A stretch of DNA of 64,000 nt from Paraburkholderia lacunae. Lineage in GTDB: Bacteria > Pseudomonadota > Gammaproteobacteria > Burkholderiales > Burkholderiaceae. The stretch covers positions 62,001 through 126,000 of the forward strand of contig NZ_QHKS01000006.1 in NCBI RefSeq assembly GCF_003353175.1, in the 5' to 3' direction. A program made the translations under genes and the position numbers. Shown here piece after piece: positions 61,288 through 64,000 of the stretch; the stretch's first letter is position 1; every line of letters starts with the position of its first letter. Below the pieces are notes generated by a model. It was not told where the DNA came from and ran no database searches. It saw only the letters and a list, made by a program, of their open reading frames with translations.

Positions 61288-61931
61288 GCGAGGAAATCGA
61301 CGGCGGTGTGGAGACGACGGCGCCGATATGGGCCGTGTTCGGCGACTTGATGTCGGTGCTGCTGGGCGCCTTCGTGCTGATTCTGGTGGGCATCATCGGC
61401 GTGCAGCTGGAACTCTCGACGAGGCTGGATGAAGAGGTCAAGCAGCGGCAGATGGAAACGCAGCGCCGCAAGAGCCTGGAGCAGGCGCTGGCAGGGCCGC
61501 TGGCGGCGGGCCGGGTGACGCTGGTCAACGGGCGCATCGGCATCAGCGGCAGCGTGCTGTTCGCGCTGAACTCCGATCAATTGCAGCCCGAAGGCCGCGA
61601 AGTACTGAAGAGCCTGGCCGGGCCTCTTGCCGGGTATCTCAAGGCCCGTGACGAAATCCTGATGGTGAGCGGCTTTACCGACGACCGCCTGGTGCGCGAC
61701 GGCAACCGCCGCTTTGCCGACAACTGGGAGCTGTCGGCGCAGCGCGCGTTGACGGTGACGCGTGCGCTGATCGATGAAGGCGTGCCTGCCGCTTCGGTAT
61801 TCGCGGCTGCGTTCGGCTCCGGGCAGCCGGTCAGTTCGAATACCGACGACGCCGGACGGGCCAGGAACCGTCGAGTGGAAATCGCGCCTGTCCCGAGGCC
61901 GTCGACTGCAACGGTGAAGTCCCATGACTAG
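61284..61931 (+). CDS. MotB/ZorB-like OmpA-family protein
   Basis: This 215-residue protein has one membrane helix at residues 14-40 with an aspartate at position 21 (WAVFGDLMSVLLGAFVLILV), as in MotB and ZorB. A short linker follows, then an OmpA-like peptidoglycan-binding domain (FALNSDQLQPEGREVLKSLA; LMVSGFTDDRLVRDGNRRFA; DNWELSAQRALTVTRALIDE; AGRARNRRVEI). With the DUF802 protein it should form an ion-driven stator complex. The start overlaps the DUF802 stop and its end overlaps the DUF2894 start by eight bases. Confidence 0.9.
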   Translation: MSEEIDGGVETTAPIWAVFGDLMSVLLGAFVLILVGIIGVQLELSTRLDEEVKQRQMETQRRKSLEQALAGPLAAGRVTLVNGRIGISGSVLFALNSDQLQPEGREVLKSLAGPLAGYLKARDEILMVSGFTDDRLVRDGNRRFADNWELSAQRALTVTRALIDEGVPAASVFAAAFGSGQPVSSNTDDAGRARNRRVEIAPVPRPSTATVKSHD

Positions 61932-62592
61932 CGGCGTGACACGCGCCCGAGCCACGCTCGACGCCTGGCGCGAGCACGGCGCCGATCGCCTGGATCCCAT
62001 CCGCTTTCATTTCATCGAGGCGCTGGATCGGCGGGCGGCCGGCCACAGCGGCGAGGCGCGGCGCATCCTGGACGACAAGCTGTCCAAGCTGCTCGCAGCC
62101 TATGCCGGCGATCTCGAGCGCGCCGGCCCCAAGCCTGGCGAGCCCTGCGGCGTCCCATCACCAGGCGTCCCATCACCTGGCGAGCCCGCCCGCGGAGCGC
62201 TTGCCGGACTGATCGATCACATCGCCGGCCACGCGCCGATGGATGGCGGCGGCCCTGCTGCGGCTAACGCCGCGCCGCGGCGTCCCGCCTATCCGGAACT
62301 GGAGGTGCTCGACTACTTCAGAGACATCTGGTCCGGCCTCAGCACCCAGCGGCAGTTACGGCAGTCGCTGGAGCAGGTGCCGGGGAATGCGGGTCCGCTC
62401 AACTCGAGCAGCCTCGTGCATCGGTCGCTCTCGTTGATGCGCGAGCTGTCGCCAGGGTATCTCCAGCAGTTTCTGTCGTATGTCGACGCCTTGTCATGGA
62501 TGGAGCAGATGAACGGCGGCGGTGTCGTGGCGGGTAAAGATGCGCCTCGCGCCGGGAATGCCAGGAAGAGCGCCCGGGGCAAAGCACGCTAG
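61924..62592 (+). CDS. DUF2894 family protein
   Basis: This 222-residue cytoplasmic protein has an N-terminal helical part (ATLDAWREHGADRLDPIRFH; FIEALDRRAAGHSGEARRIL), a Pro/Gly-rich linker with a short PSPGVPSPGEPA repeat, a conserved C-terminal segment (SLSLMRELSPGYLQQFLSYV; DALSWMEQM) and a basic tail. This is the DUF2894 pattern. Last gene of the motor-like cluster; its role is unknown. Confidence 0.88.
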   Translation: MTSGVTRARATLDAWREHGADRLDPIRFHFIEALDRRAAGHSGEARRILDDKLSKLLAAYAGDLERAGPKPGEPCGVPSPGVPSPGEPARGALAGLIDHIAGHAPMDGGGPAAANAAPRRPAYPELEVLDYFRDIWSGLSTQRQLRQSLEQVPGNAGPLNSSSLVHRSLSLMRELSPGYLQQFLSYVDALSWMEQMNGGGVVAGKDAPRAGNARKSARGKAR

Positions 62593-62635
62593 CGGCTACA
62601 GCGCGAAAAGAAAACGCAATCCCGCAACCGCAATT

Positions 62636-62797
62636 TCAGCCACGGGTCATCTGCTGGCTGACGTGTTCGACGAAAGCCTTGACCTTGGCCGAATGCCGGC
62701 GTTCGCGAGGGCTCACCAGCTGGATCGGGATGGCGGGCGGTTCCCAATCCGGCAGGAGCTGCTGAACGTCGCCCGCGATGAGTCGCCGCTCGTCGAG
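62636..62797 (-). pseudogene. C-terminal remnant of a LysR family regulator
   Basis: The minus-strand frame reads LIAGDVQQLLPDWEPPAIPI, QLVSPRERRHSAKVKAFVEH and ends VSQQMTRG with a TGA. LPDWEPP and the final RRHSAKVKAFVEH are the classical end of LysR proteins. The other 250 or so residues are missing: the frame turns into an antisense of the SDR remnant at about 62800. Confidence 0.75.
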
Positions 62798-63250
62798 CAA
62801 TCGGTTGCCAATTACGAAGATACGTTCGCGGTCAACGTGCTCGGCACGCTGCTGTCGCTCAAGCACGAAATGCGCGTGATGCTGGCCCAGGGCTCGGGCT
62901 CGATCATCAACCTTTCGTCGATCGCAGGTCAGGTCGGCATCGCGGGCGCGTCGGTCTACGCGGCCAGCAAGCATGCGGTCGAAGGCCTCACGAAGAGCGC
63001 GGCGCTCGAAGGCGCTGTTGCCGGCGTGCGCGTCAACGCCGTGGCGCCGGGTCCTGTCGCCACCGAAATGCTCGACCGCTTTGCCGGCGGCAGCGAAGAG
63101 GGCAAGGCAGGTTTCCTCGCGACGATACCGGCGCGCCGCGCCGCGACCCCGGACGAGATCGCCCAGACCATCGTCTTCCTTGCGAGCGATAAGGCGCGCT
63201 ACCTCACCGGACAGAACATCGCAGTCGACGGCGCCTACACGGCGCAATAA
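62786..63250 (+). pseudogene. SDR gene lacking its 5' third
   Basis: From about 62786 the plus strand encodes a short-chain dehydrogenase from its middle onward: VANYEDTFAVNVLGTLLSLK, SGSIINLSSIAGQVGIAGAS, active-site VYAASKHAVEGLTKSAALEG, VNAVAPGPVATEML and ARYLTGQNIAVDGAYTAQ. The cofactor-binding N-terminus (TGxxxGIG and NNAG) is absent; upstream sequence is the antisense of the LysR remnant. The product could not bind NAD(P) normally. Its 3' end and spacing to the next gene are intact. Confidence 0.8.
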
Positions 63251-63311
63251 CACGCGCTTGTTCCCACCCACTTTAGCCATCGCTTCATCTTTTTTACTCA
63301 GGAGCATCACC

Positions 63312-63851
63312 ATGACCATCATCCATGTCCCGACGCGCGACGAAGTTTCCCCGGCTAACCAGGCCATCTTCGACAAGCTCAAGAGCAGCCTCGGCACGGT
63401 GCCCAACCTATACGCGACGCTGGCGCATTCGGAGCATGCGCTAGGCAGCTACCTCGCGTTCCAGAACGCGAAGAGCAGCATCAGCGGCAAGGCGCGCGAA
63501 ATCGTGAACCTCGTCGTGAGCCAGGTCAACGGCTGTGAATACTGTCTGGCTGCCCACACCGTGATCGGCAAGATGACCGGCTTCACCGACGAACAGATTC
63601 TCGAAATCCGCAGCGGCAAGGCAAGTTTCGACGCGAAGTTCGATGCGCTCGCACGATTGGTGAAAAACATCGCGGTCAACCGCGGGCATGCCGATCAGGC
63701 GCTCGTCGATGTCTTCTTCGCAGCAGGTTGGACCAAGGCCAATCTGGTCGACGCGATCGTCGGGATCGGCGACAAGACGGTAACGAACTATCTGCACGCG
63801 ACGACACGCGTACCGGTCGACTTCCCCGCTGCTCCGCAGTTGCCTGCCTGA
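63312..63851 (+). CDS. Carboxymuconolactone decarboxylase/AhpD-family protein
   Basis: This 179-residue all-helical protein has SLGTVPNLYATLAHSEHALG, and the redox motif VSQVNGCEYCLAAHTVIGKM (CxxC plus His) of AhpD-like members, then YLHATTRVPVDF at the C-terminus. Such proteins reduce peroxides or act with SDR enzymes. It follows the truncated SDR by 61 bases, and LysR-SDR-AhpD-like groups are a familiar arrangement, so the original operon was probably LysR divergent from SDR and this gene. CAGGAGCATCACC precedes the ATG. Confidence 0.92.
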   Translation: MTIIHVPTRDEVSPANQAIFDKLKSSLGTVPNLYATLAHSEHALGSYLAFQNAKSSISGKAREIVNLVVSQVNGCEYCLAAHTVIGKMTGFTDEQILEIRSGKASFDAKFDALARLVKNIAVNRGHADQALVDVFFAAGWTKANLVDAIVGIGDKTVTNYLHATTRVPVDFPAAPQLPA

Positions 63852-63942
63852 TCGTTGCCGCCGGGCGAGCCGTGGACGTCACGCTATGCGCACGATGTCA
63901 GGCTCGTCCGGCCAACTGAAAATCGACGAATGGTTCGCCGAT

Positions 63943-63970
63943 CGGCTATTGCACCGCAATAGCCGTTTTT
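63943..63970 (+). terminator. Rho-independent terminator
   Basis: A 10-bp perfect stem (CGGCTATTGC / GCAATAGCCG) around ACC is followed directly by TTTTT. It ends the transcript of the AhpD-like gene. Confidence 0.88.
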
Positions 63971-64000
63971 CATCGGCACGCGTTGCGTGCCGTCACAAAC

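Overview
The window looks like a chromosomal segment of a plant- or soil-associated Burkholderiaceae bacterium, most likely Paraburkholderia. It is GC-rich and gene-dense. It carries oxalate-degradation genes, frc-type sugar uptake genes, many LysR/GntR/LacI regulators, two ECF sigma factors, and families such as DUF3348/DUF802/DUF2894 and PpnP that are common in Burkholderiales. No rRNA, tRNA, CRISPR array, prophage or intact insertion sequence was seen.

Layout. 1-4300: the end of an HpaB-type flavin monooxygenase gene, a TauE/SafE transporter divergent from a LysR regulator, then a ferredoxin / small membrane protein / ECF sigma cluster. 4505-12149: a LacI-controlled sugar ABC transporter operon with a sugar epimerase and a P-loop kinase; three matching palindromic operators tie the region together. 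12364-16735: an EAL-HDOD protein preceded by a strong inverted-repeat structure, and a MotA/MotB-like pair next to a cyclic-nucleotide-binding protein with a FliG-like tail. 16956-21469: a secreted beta-propeller protein, a truncated glutathione transferase, a membrane diguanylate cyclase and a GlcG-like gene joined to a ferredoxin remnant. 21552-23132: four tandem copies of a 77-residue double-glycine-leader peptide gene behind a sigma-54-like promoter; this is the most unusual locus.

23403-28427: housekeeping and hypothetical genes (PpnP, DUF3597, amidase, methyltransferase, PAS protein). 28532-35179: an oxalate module (Frc, Oxc, GntR regulator, OxlT, small conserved protein). 35357-40409: a TlpA / outer-membrane protein / DUF2946 cluster, a chemoreceptor and an LprI-like protein. 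40734-44253: a permease remnant, a SigK/RskA-like sigma/anti-sigma pair, a VapBC module bounded by 21-bp inverted repeats, and a fasciclin protein whose upstream region shares a promoter-like motif with the sigma operon. 44449-50009: YedK/HMCES, small hypotheticals, a peroxiredoxin remnant, a DUF347 membrane protein and a large alginate-lyase-like lipoprotein. 50746-57957: acyltransferase, LysR with nitronate monooxygenase, tautomerase and SDR divergent from an OhrR-type regulator, and a CcdA/thioredoxin pair. 58176-62592: a four-gene DUF3348-DUF802-OmpA-DUF2894 operon that looks like a second MotAB/ZorAB-type ion-driven motor. 62636-63851: a deletion scar joining the 3' ends of a LysR gene and an SDR gene, then a carboxymuconolactone decarboxylase-family gene; a clear terminator closes the window.

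Functional assignments rest on reading motifs and family resemblance by eye. No database search was run.
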